A stretch of DNA of 64,000 bases from a virus. Where the stretch lies: positions 53,866 through 117,865 of IMG/VR virus record IMGVR_UViG_3300017991_000060. One strand, given 5' to 3'. The notes beneath the pieces are model-generated. The model ran no database searches and was not told the origin of the DNA. It saw nothing but the letters and a program-made list of their open reading frames with translations. Made by a program: the position numbers and the translations under genes. Below are positions 49,727 through 57,546 of the stretch, piece after piece (position 1 is the first letter of the stretch; each line of letters opens with the position of its first letter).

Positions 49727-51559
49727 TCACTCCACCAGAGGGAGCCCGGAGAGAGCACTGATGATCTTCACCCGCGACATCGCGCTCTCCCGATGGTGCT
49801 CCGCCTTGCTCTCCGCCATGAAGCGGTCCGCCTCCTTGAAGTGTAGGCGAAGGCCGTCCTCCAGATGGTCGCTGACGTGCTCCGCGGAGCCCACGCTCCC
49901 CTCGCACACGCCGTTGCCCTTCGGAGTGAGCGACTCGCGCGCATCCTCCGTCACCTGGGAGACGGTCATCGCGTCCTTACTACCTTTGGAGAGGGCGCTC
50001 TCGACGACGGGCCAGAGATCGGCCAGCCCCTCGTCGCACTCCTGGATCAGTTCACCCGGCAGCTCCTTCACGGAATCCCATGGCCCCATCCCACCACCAC
50101 CCGCTTCGTCAGAAGCGCCCTGGAACACCTTCTTGATGAAGTCCCTGGAGAACCCGCCGTAGCGTTCCAGGCAGAAGGGAGTCCAGACGGCCATGTTCAA
50201 CTTCGCGTCCATCCCAAAGCGCACCGAACGCTCCAAGCGGTCCGTTTTCAATTGGATGACCTCGTTCCGCTCGATCTCCTCCAAGGGGGAGACGGTCGCC
50301 ATGTTCACGGTGAAGGCATTCTCGGAACGGTAGGGATTCAGGCCGCGGAAGGCCAGGTCGATCATCAGCATCCGCGCGACTTCCACGAGAAAGTGCTCCT
50401 GGAGGAGCGCGGCGCGGCGCGCGAACGGTGCCCACTGTCGGGCGAGGGACTGGCCGGGCGCGTACTGCCCGACCTCCCCGCGGCCCAGGTATCCCAAGGG
50501 GAACCCCATCCCCGCCGCGAGGCGTGCGAGGAAGTGGTCGAGGTCGCGCAATAGGTCGTTCTGGTTCGTGGCCGGGAAGTTCTCGATGCTCGTCTGGTTG
50601 TTCGTGCCGCGGGGGAGGACCACATCGCGCGCCACGTCCGGCATCGCACCGAAGGACTCGAACCCAGTGTTCTCTGGAGTGAAGTACCACTCCCGGTACA
50701 TGCGCCGTTCGTAGTCGTGGATCATCATCCACGCCTCGTCGTGCGTCAAGCCGGTGGTGTCCATCAGCACCATCAGGCGGTCCGGCCGCCGGAGCAACCG
50801 CTGGATCACCACCTGGTCCTCCATAAGCTGGAGCTGCCGCCAGGTGATCCTAGAGCCCCAAAGGTAAGAAGCGTCGGCCCCGTACGGGATCGTCATGTCG
50901 CGGGACGGAAGGCGGAAGTGAAGCACCCGATAGTGGGGCACCGCGCTGTCCGCCTCGCGGGAGGGCTTGCCCATCTCGTCAGCGGGAGCGAAGCCGATCA
51001 AGCGGCCGATGTCGTCCTCGATCCGCGCCGCCACCCAGGGTTCGTAAGGGCGGAGGGCAATGACGCCCTTCCCCCGAGCACCCGCAGCGTGGAGGAACAC
51101 GTCGCCGTCACGCGCCATGCCCCGGAGGATCGGGTAGGCTTTCCGCTCCATCTCCAAGCGGTCGAGGGTGTCCGAGAGGATGCGGGCGATGTCGCTGTTC
51201 TTCGCCTCAACCCACAGGACCCGCTTGCGCTCGGGGTCCTTCTGGCTCGCGTTCTTCCCGTACTCGTCGAGGACCGCGGACACGAGGGAGTCCGTGTCCA
51301 TCTCGCGGAAGTTCCAGTACAGCTCGATCCGGCTCTCCTCAGTGGCGAACACCCCGAGGGCGCGGTAGAACTGCTGAGACCTCGCCTCCCGGCGGAGGGG
51401 GTCAGAGCTGTCGTGCCCGCGGGAGGAGCCGTAGAACTGGGGGCGGCGTGACACGCGCCGGTCGGGGAGTCGGTCGAGCTGAGAGATGCGGGCGAGGGTC
51501 TGCCACGGGTGCTTGACCATCTCCCACAGCGTCGGCACGTCTCGGATTCGATCCGACAT
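49727..51559 (-). CDS. Portal protein
   Basis: The 610-aa protein lies downstream of the terminase. It has the portal outline: an N-terminal variable region, a wing (LSDTLDRLEMERKAYPILRG, MARDGDVFLHAAG, VIALRPYEPWVAAR), a long stem helix region (WRQLQLMEDQVVIQRLLRRP, EAWMMIHDYERRM), and a clip and crown part with NFPATNQNDLLRDLDHFLAR, GMGFPLGYLGRGEVGQYAP and LARQWAPFARRAALLQEHFL. The S-I-E-N-x-P-x-T-N-Q-N-D-x-x-x-D segment followed by GxPxxYLG is characteristic of T4 gp20-like portals. It forms the dodecameric packaging vertex and binds TerL. The C-terminal 90 residues are helical and polar. Confidence 0.9.
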   Translation of the reverse strand: MSDRIRDVPTLWEMVKHPWQTLARISQLDRLPDRRVSRRPQFYGSSRGHDSSDPLRREARSQQFYRALGVFATEESRIELYWNFREMDTDSLVSAVLDEYGKNASQKDPERKRVLWVEAKNSDIARILSDTLDRLEMERKAYPILRGMARDGDVFLHAAGARGKGVIALRPYEPWVAARIEDDIGRLIGFAPADEMGKPSREADSAVPHYRVLHFRLPSRDMTIPYGADASYLWGSRITWRQLQLMEDQVVIQRLLRRPDRLMVLMDTTGLTHDEAWMMIHDYERRMYREWYFTPENTGFESFGAMPDVARDVVLPRGTNNQTSIENFPATNQNDLLRDLDHFLARLAAGMGFPLGYLGRGEVGQYAPGQSLARQWAPFARRAALLQEHFLVEVARMLMIDLAFRGLNPYRSENAFTVNMATVSPLEEIERNEVIQLKTDRLERSVRFGMDAKLNMAVWTPFCLERYGGFSRDFIKKVFQGASDEAGGGGMGPWDSVKELPGELIQECDEGLADLWPVVESALSKGSKDAMTVSQVTEDARESLTPKGNGVCEGSVGSAEHVSDHLEDGLRLHFKEADRFMAESKAEHHRESAMSRVKIISALSGLPLVE

Positions 51560-51563
51560 GGAC

Positions 51564-52169
51564 CTACCCTTCCAGGGCGATGAACTTCAGCTCTCCCTCA
51601 CCTTGGCGACGGACCGCCTCCATCCACGACTTCGGCGGGGCGGCATGATGCCACCCCTCGAACATGAAGGTACCAGGTGCCCCGCGGAAACGCGAGTAGG
51701 CGATCCCAACCTTGTTCGGGTGGAACTCGGTGAACCTCATCTGGATCTCGCCCTGGCCGTCCACGAGCTCCACGGGTCCACCCGGCCACGAGAAGATGAC
51801 GGCCTCCTGGTCGAACTCGCCGCACCACCGAATGGCGAGGTCGCGTAGGTCCTGAACGTCGTCGCCTCCGCCGAGGCCGTGGCGCGGCGGCCGGGTGGCA
51901 GGAATGAACAGCGCGGGCTCCTCGGCGGGCGGCTGGCCCTCCTCAGCCCAAACGCCGACGAGCGGCACGAAGCCGTACCCGGCCGCGCGAACCTTCCGCT
52001 TGAGGTCCTGGAACGCGGCGCGGTTCCCCTGGGGCGTCCGCTCGTGGCGCTCCGAGGACACGATGGCGAAGCCGGTGTCGTTCCACTGACGCCAGACGCG
52101 GGAGAGGCTCGCCTCGTCGAGACGACGCCCAGCCAACGGTATGCTGAACGTCTCGTAGGAGAACCCCAT
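51564..52169 (-). CDS. Hypothetical protein of a phage-type DUF3293-like outline
   Basis: The 201-aa protein has FAIVSSERHERTPQGNRAAF, then LKRKVRAAGYGFVPLVGVWA and EEPALFIPA. The order (a strand with I-V-S, N-R-A, a helix ending in A-A-G-Y-G, a strand with G-x-W, then E-x-x-x-F-I-P) is like the DUF3293-type proteins found in phages and bacteria, whose function is unknown. The C-terminal half (FDQEAVIFSWPGGPVELVDG, RFTEFHPNKVGIAYSRF) is a further beta unit. It sits four bases upstream of the portal gene. Confidence 0.45.
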   Translation of the reverse strand: MGFSYETFSIPLAGRRLDEASLSRVWRQWNDTGFAIVSSERHERTPQGNRAAFQDLKRKVRAAGYGFVPLVGVWAEEGQPPAEEPALFIPATRPPRHGLGGGDDVQDLRDLAIRWCGEFDQEAVIFSWPGGPVELVDGQGEIQMRFTEFHPNKVGIAYSRFRGAPGTFMFEGWHHAAPPKSWMEAVRRQGEGELKFIALEG

Positions 52170-52171
52170 GC

Positions 52172-52567
52172 CTAGCCTCCGATAGCGATAATGGTCACGA
52201 CGGCCTTCGGCGCGGCGGTCGCCACACCGGCGAAGTCGATCTGGTCGATGTCTGGCTCGCCGCCCGCTTGCATGAAGGACCCGCCGGAGCGGAGGGTGCG
52301 CTCGAACGTCGCGGTGTCGGTGTCGCGCACGCGGATCTTCACGGGTAGGTCCGTCACCACCAGGACGAAGTTCTGGGTCCCGAGGTCGCGGATGTCCACG
52401 GCCTTCCCGCCTCCGAACACGTCGCCGGGCTCGATCTCCACCGTGGTGATGAACGGCTGGCGCTGCCCGTTGGCAATGTAGTTGAAGGGGAAGGGCGACA
52501 TCGAAGGGATGTTCGCGTCCTGGGCCGTGAGCTGCACCTGGGCACTCACCACGAGGTTCAGGGACAT
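52172..52567 (-). CDS. Beta-rich hypothetical protein between terminase and portal
   Basis: The 131-aa protein (ATG 52567 behind GGAGG) is almost wholly beta: LNLVVSAQVQLTAQDANIPS, QRQPFITTVEIEPGDVFGGG, NFVLVVTDLPVKIRVRDTDT, AAPKAVVTIIAIGG. That looks like a small jelly-roll or barrel, as in decoration or fibre-tip proteins. No family is recognised. Its start lies within the last ten bases of the preceding gene. Confidence 0.45.
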   Translation of the reverse strand: MSLNLVVSAQVQLTAQDANIPSMSPFPFNYIANGQRQPFITTVEIEPGDVFGGGKAVDIRDLGTQNFVLVVTDLPVKIRVRDTDTATFERTLRSGGSFMQAGGEPDIDQIDFAGVATAAPKAVVTIIAIGG

Positions 52568-52824
52568 GGCGTCCTCCTACGCCGCGACTCCGCGGCGACG
52601 GTGTACGTGGCCCTGGGCGCGCTCACGCGCCGCGGGCACGGGTTGATGGCTTGGCCCACGGCCAGCCGGTGTTGATCTCCGAGGAGCTCTACAAAACGGG
52701 CGCGCTTCACCGTCCGGTCGTCGGAGTCGTCGGAGGAGAGGTCGGCAAGGTCCCAGGCGATCCCCTTCAAAACGTGTTGCCAGGGTTCGCGCTCCTCGAC
52801 CAAGAGGTGGTAGGTGAATCTCAT
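52558..52824 (-). CDS. Small hypothetical protein coupled to TerL
   Basis: The 88-aa protein begins in an ATGA overlap with the terminase stop: MRFTYHLLVEEREPWQHVLK, followed by GIAWDLADLSSDD. The last 25 residues are Arg/Pro-rich and may be unstructured. The tight coupling suggests co-expression with TerL, but it lacks the helix-turn-helix expected of a small terminase subunit. Confidence 0.45.
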   Translation of the reverse strand: MRFTYHLLVEEREPWQHVLKGIAWDLADLSSDDSDDRTVKRARFVELLGDQHRLAVGQAINPCPRRVSAPRATYTVAAESRRRRTPCP

Positions 52825-54911
52825 CGGCGCGCCCTCTCCAAGTACGGGTCGAACCGTTGGCGGAGCTGGTCGCGCGGTCGCGCTCCGGGCTGGGGGTCCA
52901 TCGGGGCCGTCTTGTCGGTGAGGCATCGGAACACCGCGCCCGCTACCGCGTCGGCCACGTCCTTCGACCCCTTCGACCCGTCGGGGTTGCGGTCCCGATG
53001 GTCGATCTTGTCCCGCTTCACGTCGTGCTCCAGTCCTGCAAGCTCCTGATACAGTATCACACGGGCTAGTGCCGCTTCCACAGCTTCCGGCCGCGCCACA
53101 CGCACGAGCTCGGCGGCCGATCCCACCATGAGCCCTCTCGGCCACGGCGCGACGACCCGGTGCTCGTTCATCGCCTGACGAGTATCCTTGTAGGGCTGGC
53201 TCGTCTTGTCCGTGGACTGGTTCTCGGCATGGAACCCGGCGTCACGCATCCGCTGGAGGAAGTCGAAGCTCATGTACTGGTCGGCCGTGACCGACGCGAT
53301 GTGGTAGCCGATCCGCCGGAGCCAGTCGATGAACACGCGAATGCGCCGATAGTCGATGGGCTGGCGGAACGGGCCGCCGATGATCCCGAGATAGAAGTCC
53401 ACCTCCACCGTCTTCACGACTTCACCCTCACCTACACGCGCCGAGTCGTTGGCGAGGTCCTCGGCGGACCTCTCCACCACCTCGTGGCCGCTCGGGTGCA
53501 CCATCGCGATTCCCGTGCGGTCGCCCCCTTGGGAGAGGTCGAGGTGAACGTACCTGGGGGCGTGCGGGTGACGGATCGGCCGGAGGCGGCCCATCTCGAT
53601 GCGGGTCACGAGGTCATGCTCGAATGCATCCTGGAGCTGGGCGCTCTGCCCCTCGTAGACGGGGAGCTCCTGGGCCGTGAACGGGAACACCAGCTCGGGG
53701 TCGAACACGTCGCGGAGCACCTCGCGCCGGGGGAAGAAGGGGTTGAACCCACCGGTGGGCACGTCGTCGATCACGCGAAGGGACTCATAGAGGTCGTCCT
53801 TGTGAGCGCGGAAGTGGAGCACCGGGACGTGAAGGATGAGCGACGGGTCGAGTCCACCTTCCGTCTCGGGAGCCACCGGCTCGATGTAGTAGCCCCCGTC
53901 CATGCGTCGCTCGACGTGATCGAGGACCCGCGCGTCGGTCGTTTCGCTCCCGGTGTACACGCGGAAGGTCGGGTCGCCGGGCTGAAATCCGCGGTTACGT
54001 TCGCGGTGATACCCCTTCGTGTTGATGGACCACCGCGGCCCCCGGACGATGTAGACCCCGCGGCTCCCCTTCTTGTCTTTGATCCGTTGCTCCAGGAAAT
54101 CGGAGGAGGTCCTCGTCTGGGAGACATAAATGCCAATTCCGGGGATGTCGCCCCCCTCCTCGATGAACCGCGACTCCATCCGGCGGGAGACCTCCGCCAC
54201 CATGTCGTGCGCCTTGTTCTCGGTCTTTTCGCCCATGTGGTAATAGTTCAACTCGTCCGCAGAGCACGCGAAGAGGTTCCGGCCAAGGGCGTGCATCTTC
54301 GTGGAGCCGGTGATGACCTGGATGCACTTCTGGGGCCAGTGGATGTACTCGCGGCCCATGGGAAGTCGCGGGTACAGATCGCGGAAGAAGGGCGACTGGT
54401 CGAGGAGCACGTCGCGCAGCTCGTAGAAGCCGACCTGTTTGATGAGCGTCTTGGTCACGGCGTACAGCCCGAAGAACAACATCGCCCGCGGGTTGAACCC
54501 ATAGAAAACATTCGGCTGGCGGAGACAGAAGAGACGGCAGAGCTTGAAAGCAAGCACCATCATCGCGAAGGTCGTTTTCCCGAGGCCCTGGGCTCCGGTG
54601 AGGACGAGCTCGTGGACGCCGGAGTGAGGGTCGCACACCCTGATGAAGTGGGGCCGCCAGTTTGGGTACAGCTCCTCCTTGTAGTGCCCCAGGTAATCCA
54701 TCGAGTCGAGGAACACCTCGGGGGTCGGGGGGATGCGCTCATAGTCGAAGGCGTACAGCGCCTCTAGGGCGGCCTTATCCCGCTTGACGAGCACCTCCTC
54801 TGCTTGGGAGAGAAAGAACCGGCGGGCGGCGGGGGAGAGGTTCATGTAGCGTTCGAGCGAACCTTCCCCAATGTTCGAGAGCACCTGGCGGAACATGGAA
54901 TCATCAGACAC
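52821..54911 (-). CDS. terL: Terminase large subunit
   Basis: The 696-aa protein starts at GTG 54911 with GAGGAGG ideally placed. The ATPase domain has Walker A LTGAQGLGKTTFAMM (Gly106-Thr113) and the acidic pair in NLFACSADELNYYH (Asp219-Glu220), followed by a motif III-like GIGIYVSQTRTSSDFLEQ. The nuclease half has YVHLDLSQGGDRTGIAMVH (first Asp), SVTADQYMSFDFLQRM and KDVADAVAGAVFR, the three acidic positions of the RNase H-like nuclease. It pumps DNA into the prohead and cuts the concatemer. No small subunit gene is recognisable beside it. The gene opens the leftward late block. Confidence 0.9.
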   Translation of the reverse strand: MSDDSMFRQVLSNIGEGSLERYMNLSPAARRFFLSQAEEVLVKRDKAALEALYAFDYERIPPTPEVFLDSMDYLGHYKEELYPNWRPHFIRVCDPHSGVHELVLTGAQGLGKTTFAMMVLAFKLCRLFCLRQPNVFYGFNPRAMLFFGLYAVTKTLIKQVGFYELRDVLLDQSPFFRDLYPRLPMGREYIHWPQKCIQVITGSTKMHALGRNLFACSADELNYYHMGEKTENKAHDMVAEVSRRMESRFIEEGGDIPGIGIYVSQTRTSSDFLEQRIKDKKGSRGVYIVRGPRWSINTKGYHRERNRGFQPGDPTFRVYTGSETTDARVLDHVERRMDGGYYIEPVAPETEGGLDPSLILHVPVLHFRAHKDDLYESLRVIDDVPTGGFNPFFPRREVLRDVFDPELVFPFTAQELPVYEGQSAQLQDAFEHDLVTRIEMGRLRPIRHPHAPRYVHLDLSQGGDRTGIAMVHPSGHEVVERSAEDLANDSARVGEGEVVKTVEVDFYLGIIGGPFRQPIDYRRIRVFIDWLRRIGYHIASVTADQYMSFDFLQRMRDAGFHAENQSTDKTSQPYKDTRQAMNEHRVVAPWPRGLMVGSAAELVRVARPEAVEAALARVILYQELAGLEHDVKRDKIDHRDRNPDGSKGSKDVADAVAGAVFRCLTDKTAPMDPQPGARPRDQLRQRFDPYLERARR

Positions 54912-55055
54912 CGGCCACCTCCTCGACCCCCAGGATACCCGAGGAATACCCTAGAAGAAAAGGAGTCCATCAGGAGGTCCTCTCCCCCCTATCTGTCATC
55001 GTGGATGGGTTTGGACATAAATGCTTCTCAATATTGCACATCTAGCACTGGGCAG

Positions 55056-55082
55056 ACCCTACAGGTTGAACACGCGACAATG
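55056..55082 (+). repeat. Imperfect direct repeat in the intergenic region, copy 1
   Basis: ACCCTA-x-AG-x-TTGA-x-CACGC-x-ACA is shared with 55096-55121, exactly 40 bases away. The pair brackets the predicted -10 element, so the repeats could be operators that control the HNH gene. This 219-base interval is visibly AT-richer than its surroundings and must also hold the promoter of the terminase operon, which I cannot place. Confidence 0.6.
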
Positions 55083-55095
55083 CGTGTGCTAAGAT
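55066..55095 (+). promoter_or_regulatory. Candidate sigma70-type promoter for the HNH gene
   Basis: TTGAAC (55066-55071) and TAAGAT (55090-55095) are separated by 18 bases and lie 36 bases upstream of the ATG at 55131. Both hexamers are close to the bacterial consensus. In a GC-rich genome such a match is noteworthy but not proof. Confidence 0.5.
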
Positions 55096-55121
55096 ACCCT
55101 AAAGATTGAGCACGCAACATG
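55096..55121 (+). repeat. Imperfect direct repeat in the intergenic region, copy 2
   Basis: Second copy of the element at 55056; it would lie in the transcribed leader just before the HNH gene ribosome site. Confidence 0.6.
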
Positions 55122-55130
55122 GGAGGGCCG

Positions 55131-55589
55131 ATGGCACGTAAGCGGTGGAAACACTCCAGCCACAAGTACCGGGCGGAGTACATGGCGTGGGCCAACATGC
55201 ACCGCCGGTGCTACGGCGGCCATCCGGTGGACTGGCAGTACCGCGCGCGGGGGATCGCTGTCTGCGCGCGGTGGGCCTCGTTCGACGCCTTCATGGATGA
55301 CCTTGGACCGCGGCCGACGAAGGGGCACACACTGGAACGGATCGACAACGAGGGCGACTACGCCCCCGAGAACTGCCGCTGGGCCACCTGGGGGGCGCAG
55401 CACAACAACAAGCGCGGCGTCGTGAAAGTCACGCTGGACGGGGAGACGCTCTCGCTCGCCCAGTGGGCGCGGCGCATCGGGATGAAGCCCGGAACCCTCC
55501 GGTGGCGGGTGTCGCGGGCGAGGGCCAACGGTGGCTCGGCAGAGGACGCCGTGCGGAAGGCCGTCGAAGACGCCGGGGGCGTGTTGTAG
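55131..55589 (+). CDS. HNH-type homing-endonuclease-like protein
   Basis: One of two plus-strand genes, 152 aa. I choose ATG 55131 because GGGAGG lies just before it; ATG 55119 would place that site inside the gene. The N-terminal 100 residues read YMAWANMHRRCYGG, ARGIAVCARWASFDAFMDDL, GPRPTKGHTLERIDNEGDYA, PENCRWATWGAQHNNKRG. This pattern (M-x-x-R-C, G-I-x-V-C-x-x-W, L-x-R-I-D-N-x-G-x-Y, N-C-R-W-A-T) is common in phage HNH-like selfish endonucleases. A C-terminal helix-turn-helix follows (LSLAQWARRIGMKPGTLRWR). It may cut DNA and home. It stands alone, with its own promoter candidate and facing terminators. Confidence 0.75.
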   Translation: MARKRWKHSSHKYRAEYMAWANMHRRCYGGHPVDWQYRARGIAVCARWASFDAFMDDLGPRPTKGHTLERIDNEGDYAPENCRWATWGAQHNNKRGVVKVTLDGETLSLAQWARRIGMKPGTLRWRVSRARANGGSAEDAVRKAVEDAGGVL

Positions 55590-55595
55590 GCGCGT

Positions 55596-55602
55596 CGGTC
55601 AG
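55596..55602 (+). repeat. CGGTCAG element after the HNH stop
   Basis: Seven bases after the HNH TAG stands CGGTCAGG followed by CGGCC, the same words as at the junctions of the accessory operon on the other strand. Confidence 0.5.
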
Positions 55603-55627
55603 GCGGCCGGGCCGCGGTCCAAATGCG

Positions 55628-55668
55628 AAAAAAGCGTGGCCGCACCGCCTTGCGTTGACGGTGCGGCC
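55628..55668 (-). terminator. Intrinsic terminator of the accessory operon
   Basis: Read on the minus strand, GGCCGCACCG and CGGTGCGGCC form a perfect 10-bp stem with an 11-base loop, followed four bases later by six T residues (A-run at 55628-55633). It lies 90 bases past the last accessory gene (stop at 55759) and is the clearest intrinsic terminator in the window. Confidence 0.9.
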
Positions 55669-55713
55669 TGGTATGGTGGTGAGAGTCGCTCCTGGCGATG
55701 CTGGATCATGCGC

Positions 55714-55737
55714 GGCCCGCGCCCCCGAACGCGGGCC
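55714..55737 (+). terminator. Hairpin between the convergent HNH and accessory genes
   Basis: GGCCCGCG and CGCGGGCC pair over 8 bp around an 8-base loop. There is no T-run on either strand. It may help to end HNH transcription coming from the left or pause the accessory transcript. The rest of the 169-base convergent interval holds no gene that I can support. Confidence 0.45.
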
Positions 55738-55758
55738 GTCGCTCTGTACAGGGCGCAT

Positions 55759-56028
55759 CTACGTGCGCCCGCTTGCACGAAACCCATCCACGATGGTCTC
55801 GATCCTGAACGCCCAGCCCCGGCCGTTCAGGATGCGGAGGGCGAGCTCCTTCGGACGCCGCGCGAGGTCCGGTCGCACGTCGTGTTTGGCGATCTCGACA
55901 TCCTCCTCCCCAGCGCGGCGGAACTTCGCGGCCATCTTCCGCGCGTCCTTCAAGGAGGTGTACCAACGGGAGCGGTCGTTCGTCTCGTCGGAGGGATCGA
56001 GGCCGGGGTCTACCTGGTAGAAGTGCAT
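55759..56028 (-). CDS. Hypothetical protein, last gene of the accessory operon
   Basis: The 89-aa protein begins MHFYQVDPGLDPSDETNDRS and contains RWYTSLKDARKMAAKFRRAG, then ALRILNGRGWAFRIETIVDG. A short beta strand, a basic helix and a beta hairpin are suggested, like small phage proteins of unknown role. Its ATG overlaps the stop of the zinc-finger gene by one base. The main operon terminator follows it. Confidence 0.5.
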   Translation of the reverse strand: MHFYQVDPGLDPSDETNDRSRWYTSLKDARKMAAKFRRAGEEDVEIAKHDVRPDLARRPKELALRILNGRGWAFRIETIVDGFRASGRT

Positions 56029-56504
56029 CACACCCCCACCTTCCCCGCGCCTTCGCACGTCGGGCACCGGACCTCCCCGGCCCCGCGGCACTCGTGACAG
56101 ATCGCCCCGTCGTGGCCGCCCTCGCCGCTCCCGGAGCACGAGGTACACATCACCGCGCCGGTGCCGCCGCAATCATCGCAGTCAGTCTCCGGCAAGTACT
56201 CGTCGTCCGCTCCGCACTTGCACCCGGTCCGCATCCCGCAGCGGTAGCACTTCTTCTGGAAGAGCTTCGCGCCCATGAGCGGTCCGAACACCCAAGCGGC
56301 CGGGAGGCGGTCGGAGCGCCCCAGGGCAAAGATGCACGAGAGGACCCCGGCGATGAAGTCCGCCTCGCTCTTGAGGCTTCCGGCGTCGGCCCGCTGATTC
56401 CCGGCCGCCTCGGCGTACTCGAAGATGGCCTCGCACTGGGCCTCGGTGAGCGGCTCTACACCTTCGCGGGCGAGCATCTCCCGCGCGAGTCTGTCCAGGT
56501 CCAT
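56028..56504 (-). CDS. DnaJ-type zinc-finger protein without J domain
   Basis: The 158-aa protein has a helical N-terminus (residues 1-80), then CYRCGMRTGCKC (Cys86, 89, 95, 97) and four CxxCxGxG units: CDDCGGTG (109-116), CTSCSGSG (120-127), CHECRGAG (136-143) and CPTCEGAG (147-154). Four such units are the zinc-binding domain of DnaJ/Hsp40. The J domain with HPD is absent, so it cannot stimulate DnaK in the usual way. It may bind unfolded proteins or an unknown partner during infection. It overlaps both neighbours by one base. Confidence 0.75.
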   Translation of the reverse strand: MDLDRLAREMLAREGVEPLTEAQCEAIFEYAEAAGNQRADAGSLKSEADFIAGVLSCIFALGRSDRLPAAWVFGPLMGAKLFQKKCYRCGMRTGCKCGADDEYLPETDCDDCGGTGAVMCTSCSGSGEGGHDGAICHECRGAGEVRCPTCEGAGKVGV

Positions 56505-56821
56505 CAGTCGCTCCCTTCCGCGGCCGTCGCCGCCCTCTCGGCCTCGCACTCGGCGCACAGCTTGTCGCCGGGGAGCACGTACTCCCCGCAGTCGTCGCAC
56601 CGATGGCAGAACCCCCGGTGCGTGTAGTCGCACTTCTCGCAGTACTCCTCGCGGACGAAGGTGATCTCCTCCAGGGCGGCGAGGGCCTCCCTCCGCGCGT
56701 CGTCGAGCTCCCGCGCGTCCTCGGCGCGCGAGGCTCGGTCCAGGATGTCGGCGGCCTTGATGAGCGCCTCCACCGTGTCGTCCACGTCGAACCACTGGCC
56801 CAGGTGATATGCTCCGGCCAC
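56504..56821 (-). CDS. Small protein with C-terminal zinc ribbon
   Basis: The 105-aa protein starts at GTG 56821, eight bases after GGAGG. It has an N-terminal helical part (VEALIKAADILDRASRAEDA) and a Cys-rich end with YCEKCDYTHRGFCHRCDDCG then LCAECEAERAA, giving three CxxC pairs and one further Cys pair partner. It belongs to the run of zinc-binding small proteins in this operon. No family recognised. Confidence 0.55.
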   Translation of the reverse strand: MAGAYHLGQWFDVDDTVEALIKAADILDRASRAEDARELDDARREALAALEEITFVREEYCEKCDYTHRGFCHRCDDCGEYVLPGDKLCAECEAERAATAAEGSD

Positions 56822-56822
56822 G

Positions 56823-57026
56823 CTACACCTCCTCCCCGGCCGCCAGTCGGCGGTACCGCTTCTCCGTTCCCTGGTCATCCCAGCCGGTGCTCTGGCCAGG
56901 CACGATCACGAGGTACCCGTACGCGGCGCGCACCTCGACTCCGAACCCGTCCTCATCGGCCGCCGCCCGCACGGCGCGGGCAGCGGCGGAATCGACCGGG
57001 CGCACGATGAAGAATCGCTCGCTCAT
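56823..57026 (-). CDS. 67-aa hypothetical protein
   Basis: The product starts MSERFFIVRPVDSAAARAVR and has VEVRAAYGYLVIVPGQS, a small alpha/beta outline. The ribosome site AGGAGCGGGCGATG follows the operon's usual wording. No function can be suggested. Confidence 0.5.
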   Translation of the reverse strand: MSERFFIVRPVDSAAARAVRAAADEDGFGVEVRAAYGYLVIVPGQSTGWDDQGTEKRYRRLAAGEEV

Positions 57027-57039
57027 CGCCCGCTCCTTC

Positions 57040-57222
57040 CTACTCCCCCAACGTGTCGAATATCGGGGTTCCGTCCTTGCGTTCGCCGTGGGGGTTGTCG
57101 CACACGGGGTCCTCCCACCCCTCCTCCGAGGCGAAGATGGGCTCGGCGTCCTCGTGCGGTTTGCACTCCGCGCAGTACGCCGCCCCGTCGTGCGTCCAGC
57201 CCACGATCTCCCATGCCTTCAC
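57040..57222 (-). CDS. 60-aa hypothetical protein with CxxC
   Basis: Read from GTG 57222. It starts VKAWEIVGWTHDGAAYCAEC, continues with HEDAEPIFASEEGWEDPVCD and ends FDTLGE. Three Cys residues (CAEC and a later C) could bind zinc with His. Similar short proteins are frequent in phages of GC-rich hosts. Confidence 0.5.
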   Translation of the reverse strand: MKAWEIVGWTHDGAAYCAECKPHEDAEPIFASEEGWEDPVCDNPHGERKDGTPIFDTLGE

Positions 57223-57236
57223 TTGTCCGCTCCTCT

Positions 57237-57243
57237 CTGACCG
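57237..57243 (-). repeat. CGGTCAG start-associated element
   Basis: Between the stop at 57250 and the GTG start at 57222. Read on the minus strand the junction is TAG-GCCCGC-CGGTCAG-AGAGGAGCGGA, then the start codon, so the element links the stop of one gene to the ribosome site of the next. Confidence 0.6.
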
Positions 57244-57249
57244 GCGGGC

Positions 57250-57546
57250 CTACAGCACCCGCAAACCCAGCTTCTTCGCCTTGCGCTTCGCCTCCCGCCT
57301 CCGGCACGCGAGGGCGGCCTGGTACACGTCGTCGTACGAGCCGACGCTTCGGAGCGTCTCCTCGATGCGCTTGATGGTGGCCTTCGTCTGTTCGACCCGT
57401 TCCGTCATGCCGCGCTTGGCGAACCGTTCGCGGCGGTCGGCCAGCCGACAGAGACGCGCGGCAGTGCGGGCGCACTGGGCTTTGCTCCACCGCTTATCCA
57501 ATGGCTTCGTGTTCACTGGCTTCCTGGGCCTCTTCCGCTTGCTCAT
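57250..57546 (-). CDS. Basic hypothetical protein
   Basis: The 98-aa protein is strongly basic: KRKRPRKPVNTKPLDKRWSK, ARLCRLADRRERFAKRGMTE, then AACRRREAKRKAKKLGL-like ending. Its ATG overlaps the upstream TGA (ATGA). The charge suggests nucleic-acid binding, possibly as a helical hairpin (residues 20-90). No family recognised. Confidence 0.5.
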   Translation of the reverse strand: MSKRKRPRKPVNTKPLDKRWSKAQCARTAARLCRLADRRERFAKRGMTERVEQTKATIKRIEETLRSVGSYDDVYQAALACRRREAKRKAKKLGLRVL

